From contig CM054116.1 of assembly GCA_028673005.1 (NCBI GenBank), positions 22,173,840 through 22,237,839 on the forward strand: 64,000 nucleotides of DNA, given 5' to 3'. Of the stretch, positions 49,220-59,654 are shown one piece after another. Source of the stretch: Tanypteryx hageni (Eukaryota; Arthropoda; Insecta; Odonata; Petaluridae). Numbering within the stretch: the first letter of the stretch is position 1; each line of letters begins with the position of its first letter. A program made the translations under genes and the position numbers. The notes beneath the pieces were generated by a model. The model ran no database searches. It saw only the letters and a list, made by a program, of their open reading frames with translations, and had not been told where the DNA came from.

Positions 49220-49950
49220 TTTCAAACTAGTCAAGTAATGACTAAAAATTTAAAAAGACTACACGGCCGTCACTGCCCTTAGCCAAACATGAAAGTTGAG
49301 TTAACGCATCCTAGGACACTTCGTGCGTAAAAGTGAAATGTAAGGCATTTCCTAAAAAATAAATCAACGTCCTCATGCCATATAGCAGAAATTTAAATAA
49401 ACACTGCCATGCGAGAATACGGAAGAGTAAGATCACTACGGTTGAGAATAATTTATAGTACCATGGGCGCCATGTTTTTACCATAAAGAAATTCGCAGAC
49501 AAAGACTAGTACCCCTACGGATTAGCAGATTTTCCAATTATCTGTAATAGTTATTTCGCCATTGTTGGAGAAATGGGACATTTCACGTGAAATAAACATT
49601 TTAAAATGAAAATTTTCATTTTTACCTTTAATGTTAAAGATAATTGGTGTATATATAATAGACAACATATTTTAATCATTACATTCCAGCCATATGCCTC
49701 TTATAGTTTTCGTAATAAAGTAAAATCTTTAACATACACTCAAATGCTTATTGTAAAAACGAATAAATAAATAACGATAGCGAATAAAATAAACGGCGAC
49801 TACTCCTGCAGGAGATATTGTCGGCACCTACAGTTCTAATTCTTCTACATCCATAAATGAAGTAGATAGATAATTTTAAATTTCAAACTCTGGCATTATT
49901 AAATCATATCGTTTTATTTGAAACATTTTGCATAATCAAATTTTAGGTTC
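49220..49950. other. Upstream region of WDR6
   Basis: This would contain the WDR6 5' UTR and promoter. No TATA box in a convincing position and no other feature could be fixed. Confidence 0.4.
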
Positions 49951-50551
49951 TTGTCTACTAACTAGGCCCAGAGACAGTGGCATTGTCAGTGGCAAGAAAG
50001 CGACGAGACATTGTATTACTATCGGATGCGACAGTGGTGCCGTCAATGGTGAGAAAGCGAAGAGACATTATATTACTATATCTGACCTACATATTAAGGA
50101 AATTTGAATGTCTTCTTCCATCTCCCGAGTTGGTTGGTTGTGGTTGGTTTCATTTCCACGTTCACTTTAATCTTTTCCTTGGATTGGGTTGTGCTGATCT
50201 TCATTCATGTGGAGATGCAAGCTTGGAGAGGAAGTGCCTTTGATCAAATTCTTCAAGATATCACTTCCTTTAGTCCAACAGAACTTGATTTGTTATTTTG
50301 TTCAAATAAATATTCTAAAATGCGGCCAGAAAATGAATTAGGAAGAAAACGTCTAATATGAATGAAGATAAATGCAACCCAAACTGAGGAGACCAAAGTG
50401 AATGTGACAGGGAATCCCCTAAAGCTAAGTGTCATATTTCCTAAGTTTCAAATTTCCATAATACATAGGTAGGTATGACATTGTAGTACAATGTCTCGTT
50501 GCTTTCTTACCTTTGACAGCGCCACTGTAGCTGGGCCCAGTTAATAGACAG
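49951..50551. mobile_element. Miniature element with long terminal inverted repeats (copy B)
   Basis: About 600 bases. The inverted ends contain TAGGCCCAGAGACAGTGGCA-like and AAGAAAGCGACGAGACATTG-like words. Internal stretches (GTCAATGGTGAGAAAGCG; the GTTGGTTGGTTGTGGTTGGT block, followed by a CCACGTTCAC word) match copy A at 19738-20281, the latter inverted. Same family, not coding. Confidence 0.65.
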
Positions 50552-51589
50552 TGATGGATTTAAAATTAAAAAACTCCTGAACCATAAAATGATACAATTT
50601 TGCAGGAGGATGGCCTACAGGGACCTGTTGTCGAAAACTAGCCTAAAGGAAAAGGAAAAAGCACACACACACATGCACAATCACTCGGAAACACTCTGGA
50701 AAACTCACTAGACATGTGAGTGCTCATCTGGATTGTATTGTGGTTCAGGAGTTTTTAATTTTAATTCCATTCTGCACACCGTAGTCTCCAAATTCCATTT
50801 TCATCAGTGATGGAGGCAAGTGGTAAGGAAATCTGGAGGCATTGGGTAGGCCATCTATCAATGAATTGAAAAAAGCTGATGATGATATGAAAATAATTCT
50901 TTTTGCTGCTTGACTTGGTGGAATTTGCATCCCAAGTTGAGCAGTACTCTTTTGTAATTTGAGAAACATGCACTTTGTAAATTATATCAACTGAAAATGT
51001 TATCTTGAATTTGGGATTTAATGATACTGTACAAGTTAACTGTGCATTTTATTCTCAAGGTTTTTCAGAAATTGGTAGTTGTACTGACAAATTCATGCAT
51101 CATCCATTACTTCACACTGCTTTCTTCACGTTTATCATTAATGACTTGTACAGTCATTTAAATAAAACAACAAGAACAAAACCAATTATAATATAAATTA
51201 CCTTTTTATAATGAGAGTTGCCGTCATTTACTAAGACCAGAATTTCAAATCTCATTGTCTCAGCATAGATATTTGTGGTAGTCTTAATGACCTGATTATA
51301 TCATGAGTGCTGTTTATGAGCATGCAGTAAATTAATAATGGTTGGTAATGCTGTTTAGATGAATAAATAATCAAGTACGGTTACTAGATCTTTGGAGATA
51401 AAAAAGTGAAAATTTTCAGCATTTCGTCAATAAAGCAGAGCATTGATAATTTCATCTTCTAAATCAGTGGTTTCCAAACTGTGATGTGTGACCTGCTGGG
51501 AGATGGATGGGGAGGTCACAGGGGGCAGATCACATGAATGGAAAAAAGTTGACATATATTTACTGTCTGTTTTATCATCTTAATTGTGA

Positions 51590-53255
51590 GACCTAAAATA
51601 TGTAGCTATCTTCCTACATCCCATAGATGAGAAAGAGATAAACTCAATTTTTGACAAAATAAGTAGAAAACACACGGCTGGATATGATGACATTCCTTGT
51701 TCCCTTTTCAAAGGTGATATAAAGCTGTATCTTCTTTCCCCTCTCTCTCATTTAATCAATGAATCCTTTAAAACCGGAACTTTTCCTCACCAATTAAAAA
51801 TTGCAAAAGTTGTCCCAATACACAAAAGTGGTGATATTCATGACATGGGCAACTATAGGCCACTCTCAGTGCTGTCTGTCTTCTCAAAAATATTCGAGTG
51901 TGCAATGTACAGTAGAATTTCCTCTTATGCTCATAAGTTTAAAATATTCCGAATGTCAATTTGGTTTCCTTAAAGGCAAACCAACTGAAAATGCTATCTA
52001 TAAATTTATTAATTCAGTTCTTAATGGCCTAGACAGCCATGACAACAGAGTTGGTCTATTTTACGATCTATCCAAGGCCTTTGACTCTGTTGACCATGAT
52101 ATTCTCCTAAGCAAACTGGATGCTTATGGCATCTCAGGAATAGCCAATGATTGGCTTAGATCCTTTTTAGCTAACAGGAAACAAACTGTCTTCATAAACT
52201 CCACAACCCAACAGAATAAATGTATGTCAGGCCTTTTAACCATATCTCGAAGTGTGGCACAAGGGTCAATTTTGGGACCCTTACTGTTTCTTTTTTATAT
52301 TAATGACCTCCCATCTTACATCAATTTTGGTGACATTTTCATTTATGCAGATGATACTAATGAACTGTTTAAACTACCACAGAATTCAAACCACATTATT
52401 CAGCAAGAAATTGACAAAATGGTGAACTGGAGTAATATTAACAATGTTTCCATTAACAAAAACAAATCAGCTGTAATGCAATTTCATCCATCCCAAAAAA
52501 AGATTACATCAACACCCTTGCTAAAAATTGCTGATTCAACACTCATTGCCACATCTGTCACTAAATTCCTTGGAATCTATATAGATGAATGCTTCATTGG
52601 GAAACCCATATTGACTATGTCAGTGCAAAAGTAGCTACAGGGTGCTACATCATGAGAAGGGTAATGCCCCTAACCAATATAAATACCTCCCTGATAATAT
52701 ATTATGCATTTATATACAGCAGATTAAAATATGGAATCGTGGCTTGCGGACATACCCACCATGCAGTGCGGCTCTTCAAACTGCAAAAATGGGCAATAAG
52801 AATTATAGCCAACACTCCCAACTTCTCAACCTGTCGTCCCAATTTCAAAAGATTCAAAATCCTATCACTACCCTGCATATATCTCTACCATACAATGGTT
52901 CTTGTCAGAGAACACACTGCTCTTTTTAAGTTGAAACACAACAGTGACACTCACAACTATGACACACGTAACAAAAATGAACTAAGTTTTATAAGTCACA
53001 ACCTGAAAATGTTCAGCAATAGCCCAACATATGCAGGTATAAAATTCCTCAATAAACTTCCTTGAGAAATTAAAAATCAACCAAACATTTCCCTTTTTAA
53101 AAAGAAACTGAAAGACTACCTTATTGACAACTGCTTCTACTCTGTAAACGAATTTGTCTATGAAATGAAAGTTGTACCATATTTTGACATGTCCTATATT
53201 TGTAAATGCAAATCTCTGGATAAATCAAGTATTATTATTATTATTTATATTCATG
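51590..53255 (+). mobile_element. LINE reverse-transcriptase fragment with ATT tail
   Basis: A 5'-truncated non-LTR element. It reads AGYDDIPCSLFKGDIKLYLL, a frame slip near 51900-51960, and then a long open part at 51950-52634: LFYDLSKAFDSVDHDILLSK, VAQGSILGPLLFLFYINDLP and DIFIYADDTNELF, an intact YADD catalytic block. A shift near 52600 leads to VTKFLGIYIDE and a C-terminal region ending near 53065. The tail has repeated ATT units at about 53230-53246. Likely in the Jockey/CR1 part of the LINE tree; I did not fix the clade. Confidence 0.82.
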
Positions 53256-53280
53256 GTCACTAAAAGTTGCTAAACCCATA

Positions 53281-54289
53281 CAGTAGATCCCTAGTTTAAC
53301 ATTGTCTTGTCCAACATTCAAGAACAAGCACTTCAAAAATATTTGTATCAGGTATTTCCAATAGCCACAACAAAGTTATAAAAGTTTATAACTTTGTTGT
53401 GGTTAATGGTGATACCTGAGATTAGTATTGTTTATGCACTTGTTCATGAATTTTTTCAGCCATAAGACAAGCTTGATGATTCCTGTTGAATTGTTCAAGG
53501 TTGTTTGCACTGACATTATTCACTAAACACTCCCATTAGAATTCTAATATTGCTGCAAATTTATGTTAATGTCATTCAGCATGATACCGAAAATAGAAAG
53601 AATGGTACATGCACATGAATACTGTCATGCATGGCGCTGAGAGTAATGAATCAGGTGCACATATTGCCAGAACTTTAAGTTTATCTGTTACAACTGCAAG
53701 AACTATTCTCTGATAAAATAGGTAATAGAATTTGGAAAAGTTGCAACTCTTCTTTGAGCAGTATATCTTTTGCTTACTAGAAACCCTGTCATGGAAGAGA
53801 TGGAACATTTGCTTACATAATGGTATGAAGCAGCCAGTACACTTATAGAGGTTTCAGAGCAAGGCCCACTCAAAACCTCAGCCTTAAACTTCCCTTAAAG
53901 TCCTGAAAAGATGGTTTCTCCTCAACGTACCCCCAGCGTAAGTTAAGATTCTCTGAATTCCCTTAGCAAAAAACTTAATAGTTTTGTAAGTTGTGAGGAA
54001 TGGAAGATTTGGTGAGTACTCCTATCATAAATGTTAACTTTTTATGCAATTTTTAATTAATATTATTGCTAGGATATGTATATTTTATGTTTTAATTGAT
54101 GTGCTTATGCTCAGCTATGAGTTATAGTATTGGGGAGTACACTCAATTAAAATAGCTATTTTGAGGTTTCAAAAATGAATTTAATTTATAACATTGTTTC
54201 CAATGAGAAATTACACTTTGTTTAATGTTCTTTCGCTTAAGGTCCCATTTTTTAAGATCAAATTAATGGTGTTAAGCCGGAATCTTCTG
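53281..54289. mobile_element. Tigger-type non-autonomous element (tentative)
   Basis: The ends CAGTAGATCCCTAGTTTAAC and, read inward, CAGAAGATTCCGGCTTAACA are similar inverted repeats, each next to TA. About 1 kb with no transposase. Contains a 38-base palindrome at 53365-53402. Confidence 0.55.
53365..53402. repeat. 38-base near-perfect palindrome
   Basis: CCACAACAAAGTTATAAA, then AG, then its exact inverse. Weaker inverse pairing continues outward to about 53349 and 53419, so the full hairpin is about 70 bases. Confidence 0.85.
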
Positions 54290-55054
54290 TATTTGAAAAA
54301 TTTCTTCCAATAAATGGATGAAATTCATTCAATTATTGAAACATGCAGTATATGTGGAATATCGTGCTGTTAGTATGGAGATGGGTAAAATAAATTCATG
54401 CAGCAATGCCTTCTGCAGTTGGCACAGTTCCACTACATGTTTCTTTGGTTAACAAAAGAATGATTGTTCGAGTCTGTTTTAGTCATAGATAAAATCAGGA
54501 GTGTTGAACTGAGTTCATACATTGATTTTCCAATGTAAGGTAATTTGTAAATTGTTTTAGTGGCATTTAAAATGGAAGTGTTTGCAATAAATATGAAATT
54601 AATAGTCAACAATCCCAAGTCATAGAGAGATATATTAAGAGATCAATGAATTAAAATAGCTTCACTCACTCTTAGTAAACAAGTCATAATTTTCAACAAA
54701 ATGATCCATTAGGGAACTATATCTCCGTGAATTTTTAATATGATAGGACTGATTGACATAAAATCTGAATAGAATCATATATGTACATTTTATTCTTAGG
54801 ATGGCAAAACTAAGCATGCCTTCTTGAACATGGCAGCATGTACACTTTCAATTTTATCATTATATTCAAGTATTATGAAACTCAAATAAGGCTACATGAT
54901 AAACCATTTAATTAAGATTATAAATCACTTGAAAAATAGATGTAGAATAAGTATAACCCTATAAAAATTTAAAATAGCAACCCCTACCATTTTGGAATAT
55001 CTTAAGATTAGGCAACTACTGAATACACGATCTTTCAGAGATGGGCAATTGCCT
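54290..55054. other. Region downstream of the CIA30 gene
   Basis: No coding region or repeat recognised; it would include the CIA30 gene 3' UTR and polyadenylation signal. Confidence 0.4.
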
Positions 55055-55261
55055 TTAAACAGCTTGTATCCAATCTATTTCAAGAGATGATGGGCCACGT
55101 TGCTTAATTGGACTATAAACTCCTCCATATATTTGCAGTCCAAAGTTAGTAATGCTCGTAACATCTAAAGGCTCTGCTTCTGTTGAATTCAGAGGTCTTC
55201 CCCTGTAGTATGGCTTGAAGTCATCCAGATCTAATGAGATAGTTGAGAATTCCATAGGTCC
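55055..55261 (-). CDS. CIA30-domain gene exon 4
   Basis: Residues 161-228 and the stop. GPMEFSTISLDLDDFKPYYR and the family end SLEIDWIQ. No C-terminal KDEL-like retention signal. Confidence 0.88.
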   Translation of the reverse strand, partial: GPMEFSTISLDLDDFKPYYRGRPLNSTEAEPLDVTSITNFGLQIYGGVYSPIKQRGPSSLEIDWIQAV

Positions 55262-57284
55262 CTAAAGAAATATCCATCATCAGGCACAACTTATATCAGA
55301 TCTCAGAAGAATGGCTTAAGTTATTGAATAACCTAAATCTTGTTAGGGTTAGGTTAGCTTCCCATATCAAACATTTTTGAATAATTTACACAAATAATTA
55401 TCAAAGAAGTAAAGCTATAGTTGGTTCAGGAGTGGACTGGCCATAAGAGCCACCGATTAACAAAGGCGACACATGCAGTGGGGGTTAGTTGGGCTGATGA
55501 TGTGGGGAACGTTGTGTCAAGGCCCAGTAGTTTTTTCCCAGTTCACCTGAGTGGGTTCCACTTATTCATATGATTTTTCTTCATTTTAATGAAACTAGTG
55601 AAACCAAACCAACTAGTATAGTGAAATAGTTAAAAATTGCTAATATATTAATCACTAATTTTATTTTGTGGAATCAAAATTCAAATAATGAAATATATTT
55701 TCTAGGTGATTTCCCTTACAATGAATGTTACATATACATAAAGAATTGCAGTCACTATCGAATCTTTCTGTCAACGCACCTCTCAACACCACAAACTTGT
55801 TACTGAACCTTTAGCAATCCGTATTCTTTGAATTACAAAAGATATCCCTCAAATCTAATGCATAACTTAAGCTTACAGACATGAATTACAAATCAAGCAA
55901 CTTCAGGGCAGTGTCTGCAATTTCTTAAAGTATAAGGGGGATCTAGATAAATGACAAATACCTGTTCATCATTAGTTTTGAAACTGCACGTTGTTAGGTA
56001 TGTAAGTTTTCATAGGAAGCAAAAATATTAGGGGATTGCATCGTTTATTCATCAGACAAATTTACCTTCTTAATTCCTGAGTGACTAACTACCTATTAAT
56101 CTATTTATGACTAAATTTTGACATTTGAGAAGGAGAAAAAATCCTGTACTTGACTGGGAATCGAACTCGGGTCTCCCCATTTGCCTGATAAGTGCTTTAA
56201 CCAACTAAGCTATCAAGCCAGCATGATTCTCCATTCTTGGATTGGAGTATTTATGGTGAAGAAGGGCTAGCAGACTAATTACTAATTTTCAAAATTAGAT
56301 TTTGAATTTGTGTAATTTCATTTTTTGTTGGTATTGTCAGAATGTTCAATCAAAGCAGTTGAGCCTGGCTAAAAAGTGTTAACTTTTGCTATGCTATTAA
56401 TAGATACTGCAATGCATCAATGAAATGCAGCAACAAGAAATTTTGCATCCCTTTATGATGCTTAGATGGGGGCTCTCCCACTTGTCTCAAAGGCTAACAA
56501 GATAAATTGCTACTTTAGGAATCTTGATATTGGATGATTGCATTGATTATATTATAAACTGAATTACCCAGTTAACTGAATCAAATTATCATGGCTCAAC
56601 ATTATTCCATTAAGAAGAGTCCTGTGTATTATGTAATGTCAGAACATACCTCAAAAAAGTTCTCATAGGTGGGGTATGGCTCATTGTCTTGGCCCTTATG
56701 CCTCAGGACTATTTTGTAATTCTTATTTCCTTGTGCCCTTGCTTTCATCTGTATCTTGCTGAATCCAGAAAGATCTAACTTAACTGGAACTCTCACTCCA
56801 GCAAACCCAGCCCCATTTACTTGGGGGTTTAGCAATGAGAAAAATATCGCCCTTCGAAAAACTTGGGTGTTTTGTATGACAAAGGAAGCCTTTGACATTC
56901 CAACATCCCTTACCTATAAGAAATGTGAAATTGAATGATTGGACGAAATTTAAATACACAGACAGCAAACAATCCGTAAATATAATTACGGTATCAGATT
57001 GTTCAATCCAATTTTCAACGGTTCCAGATGTTGTGAAATCAAAAAGGGAGAGTTCTGATCGATTTGCCCCTTGTATAAACTCGATGACATTTTCATTTTT
57101 TCTGAAAATGCAATAAAAGAAACAGTACACATCAAAAACATACTTTTCCCGGATTATATCTATTTTTAATATATAATTACCTAAGATTATTTGTCATAAT
57201 ATTCATTGAATGGTTAGCAAACGCTCTTGTGACGAAAACTCCTAAGACCCATGCAGATAATGCAATAACTACTTTTCCAGGCAT
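55055..57284 (-). CDS. CIA30-domain protein with N-terminal signal peptide, 4 exons
   Basis: Exons 57284-57181, 57101-56990, 56913-56650 and 55261-55055 join in phase to 228 codons. The CIA30 family is a galactose-binding-like fold; its best known animal member is the mitochondrial complex I assembly factor NDUFAF1. Seen here: DFTTSGTVENWIEQSDT (about residues 55-71), FFSLLNPQVNGAGFAGVRVP (about 90-109), PYPTYENFFE (about 150-160), DLDDFKPYYRGRPLN and the end SLEIDWIQAV. The protein begins MPGKVVIALSAWVLGVFV followed by an AFA|N cleavage-like site, which reads as a secretory signal peptide. This is a short protein beside human NDUFAF1 (about 327 residues), so I infer a CIA30 relative that enters the ER or is secreted, not NDUFAF1 itself. 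Head to head with a peroxiredoxin gene. Confidence 0.82.
55262..56649. other. Intron 3 of the CIA30 gene
   Basis: 1.39 kb holding a tRNA-like unit at 56149-56217 and otherwise unassigned AT-rich sequence. Confidence 0.6.
56149..56217 (-). tRNA. tRNA-like unit (SINE head or pseudogene)
   Basis: On the minus strand: A box TAGCTTAGTTGG, B box GAGTTCGATTCCC, and ends CTTGATA and TCAAG that pair over five bases. The anticodon loop CAGGCAA lacks U33 and again shows GGC. A complete functional tRNA is unlikely. Confidence 0.5.
56650..56913 (-). CDS. CIA30-domain gene exon 3
   Basis: Residues 73-160, the domain core: VRDVGMSKASFVIQNTQVF, NGAGFAGVRVPVKLDLSGF and KIVLRHKGQDNEPYPTYENF. Phase 0 at both ends. 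Donor GTATGT. Confidence 0.88.
56990..57101 (-). CDS. CIA30-domain gene exon 2
   Basis: Residues 35-72, with IEFIQGANRSELSLFDFTTS. The split codon AG+A joins exon 1. Donor GTAATT after QSDT. Confidence 0.82.
57181..57284 (-). CDS. CIA30-domain gene exon 1 (signal peptide)
   Basis: Residues 1-34 plus two bases. Lys at position 4, a hydrophobic core to about residue 18, then TRAFA. Donor GTAATT. The ATG at 57284 is the only one that gives this leader. Confidence 0.75.
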
Positions 57285-57996
57285 AATGAAAGGGCTATGT
57301 CGTGAAAAAATGAGAAAAGTTTTTTATGTACTACAAAAACTCAGTTTCACTATCATACACGTATATTACAGAAATTTAGGAAAATATAATTATTTATTCA
57401 TTCGGACTAGTCATATCCGTAAAAACACACAATGTCCAAATGCTACACATTCCATTTAAAATACAGAAAGACAGGTTTCACTAATACTTGTTCCATTGAT
57501 GAAATAGCTATATAACATATTGTATATTTTATAATAAGAAAGAGTAAAACGACCTCAGAGACAATATCAAGCAAAATCAATTAAGAATGTATTTAATTTT
57601 AAGATATTATCAATAAAAAACAACTTTCCATCGATCTTACATATTCAAGAATAAATTAGCACAAAGAGCAACATTTAATTTGGTTTTTAATTGCTGCAGC
57701 ACCAATGCACAGCATAATAAACGGAAAAGTAGTGATATTCAGAAAGATAAAGTGAAGACGGATTAAACGGTGTTAAATGCAATTAAAACGCTATGAACTT
57801 ATAAACACTTACAAACATAAAAGTCAGCGAATACAATAAATATTTATTTACGCCGCGCTGCTGTTACAGCTGAATAACACCATGCGCTGATTTCACCGCT
57901 ATCTTTGTTTACCGATTACTTCCATGGATACCTAACGTCGCTAGATATCTGCAAAAAGGAGTCGGGATAAGAATCTGTTATAAAATAAAAAGAACA
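57285..57996. promoter_or_regulatory. Shared upstream region of the CIA30 and peroxiredoxin genes
   Basis: 712 bases between two divergent start codons. The half near the peroxiredoxin start is less AT-rich around 57850-57960. No transposon is visible. It must contain both promoters, but I cannot assign individual sites. Confidence 0.5.
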
Positions 57997-58082
57997 ATGG
58001 TTAATCTTGGAGATACTTTCCCAAATTTCAAGGCTAGGACGACTGTTGGTGATATTCAATTTCATGAGTGGTTAGGTGATTC
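57997..58082 (+). CDS. Prdx6: Peroxiredoxin exon 1
   Basis: Residues 1-28 plus two bases ([20 protein letters not shown]). Donor GTAAGT. Confidence 0.92.
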
Positions 58083-58654
58083 GTAAGTAGAGTTAAGAAC
58101 ACATTTTTATCTATAGATTACAATATACTTTCCATTGTCATCGTATAAGATCTAACTAATCAAAACGTTTTTAGATGGGGAATTTTATTTTCGCATCCTG
58201 CAGACTTCACTCCAGTATGTACTACAGAGCTAGGTCGTGTAGCGAAGCTAATGCCAGAATTTAAAAAGAGGAATGTAAAAGTATTGGCTCTTTCATGCGA
58301 TTCGGTGGAGTCGCATAATAAGTGGATTGAGGTAATGGAATTGATTATATATGTATCGGAAGTATTTTTGTTGTGATTGGTTGAAATGATTAGAAATGAA
58401 ACATGCAAATTTTTATAGTGCCACTTTATTTAATAGGACATAAAAGTGTATGCCAGACATGGAGGCGAGGGATTTCCTTACCCAATTGTGGCTGATGAAA
58501 GCCGGGATCTGGCAGTACAACTGGGAATGTTAGATCCAGCAGAGAAAGATAAAGATGGTCTACCCCTTACCTGTCGTGCTGTTTTCTTGATTGATCCTAA
58601 TAAATGTCTCCGACTGTCCATTCTTTATCCAGCCACAACTGGGCGCAACTTTGA
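57997..58654 (+). CDS. Prdx6: 1-Cys peroxiredoxin (Prdx6 type), first three exons
   Basis: 1-Cys peroxiredoxins reduce hydrogen peroxide and phospholipid hydroperoxides in the cytosol. Exons 57997-58082, 58175-58331 and 58437-58654 join in phase to 153 codons and two bases. They show [20 protein letters not shown], the peroxidatic-Cys motif [12 protein letters not shown] (Cys about residue 44), [29 protein letters not shown] and [14 protein letters not shown], all Prdx6-class. The third exon ends TTTGA before donor GTGAGA; reading on gives an immediate stop, which supports splicing. The family is about 220 residues, so roughly 70 C-terminal residues are missing. I found no matching exon before 64000, so intron 3 is over 5.3 kb and contains the hAT and RTE elements. 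Confidence 0.92.
58175..58331 (+). CDS. Prdx6: Peroxiredoxin exon 2 (active site)
   Basis: Residues 29-81. Holds the [15 protein letters not shown] block with the catalytic Thr and Cys. Acceptor TTTTTAG, donor GTAATG. Confidence 0.93.
58437..58654 (+). CDS. Prdx6: Peroxiredoxin exon 3
   Basis: Residues 82-153 plus two bases. [20 protein letters not shown] to PATTGRNF, including the conserved Arg of TCRAVFLID. Confidence 0.92.
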
Positions 58655-59649
58655 GTGAGAACTTTAATGATTATTGTTTTATAAAGTATGGGAATGTATG
58701 AAAATCCTTTCTCATTTTATCTTGAAATATAAAATTGCCTCTTTTTCATGTTTCATGTGATATTCTTTAAATCTTGTGCATTGAATATTCTTGCACCATG
58801 ATCAGCATTTCCTTGGATCATGAGTTTGGTATTCATCGTTTCTTCTTCAACTCTATTTATTTTTCATGATTATCTCAGCCTGAACATTCAATGCTAGGAA
58901 AGCATCATATTTCATTAATCGAGCTTCACAAACTTCTTTTGATTCTTAAGCATTTGAGGAGCTATGATCACAGTTATCTTCCCTTTCAATTATTTTTGGG
59001 ATTTGAAAACTTTCTTTTAACATGCTTATTTTTTCAGATAGTGTTTCCAATTTCTTTTACTCACCTACCTATGTTAATAAATGAGATCCAAAATTAAGAA
59101 AATATTAAAGATGAAAATAATAGCCTAATGCATCATTTCTAACATTATAGGGCAGAATTTATTACTAACAATGCAATAAACATGTTAAGAGATAAATATT
59201 GGTCTTTCAAAAATTTTGCGGTGATGCTGTATGTTTAAATGGCTTTATTTTCCTTGGTAGTAGCACTCTGATTTTGTTATATTTGGCTGAAGAAGGAATT
59301 TTTTAGGGTTAATTTGATGGAAAGTGATATTTTTAATGAATATAAGGTTCCATTACTTAGTTCATTCAGTACTAGGATTGTTGAAAGCAGAGAGAGCATT
59401 TGTAAGAAAATAATTTTATGGCTTATAATATCACATATTTGGTCATTGATTCAGTTTGCTATTCCAAAAAGATGTAATCAGGGGTGATATTCAAAATATA
59501 AATCAATATATAAATAAAAAAATTTAAAAAATGTGTGCATACGTAAGGAATGTACATATGTAAATTTTCCCTTTTATTCTATAAATAAACTAAAATATAT
59601 ATTATAAAACTGCTTACCAAGTGATATAAGTTGTAGCACAAATCGTTCA
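58655..59649. other. Left part of peroxiredoxin intron 3
   Basis: AT-rich. I looked for the fourth Prdx6 exon here and did not see one. No repeat recognised. Confidence 0.45.
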
Positions 59650-59654
59650 TCAAA

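Noticed and set aside
50104..50361. Hydrophobic open frame that looks like a small membrane protein
   Set aside because: It sits inside the non-coding long-TIR element, and the other copy of that element does not keep the frame.
58655..59649. Search for the fourth Prdx6 exon
   Set aside because: No stretch encoding the expected region after GRNFE with a proper acceptor was found, so the gene was left partial.
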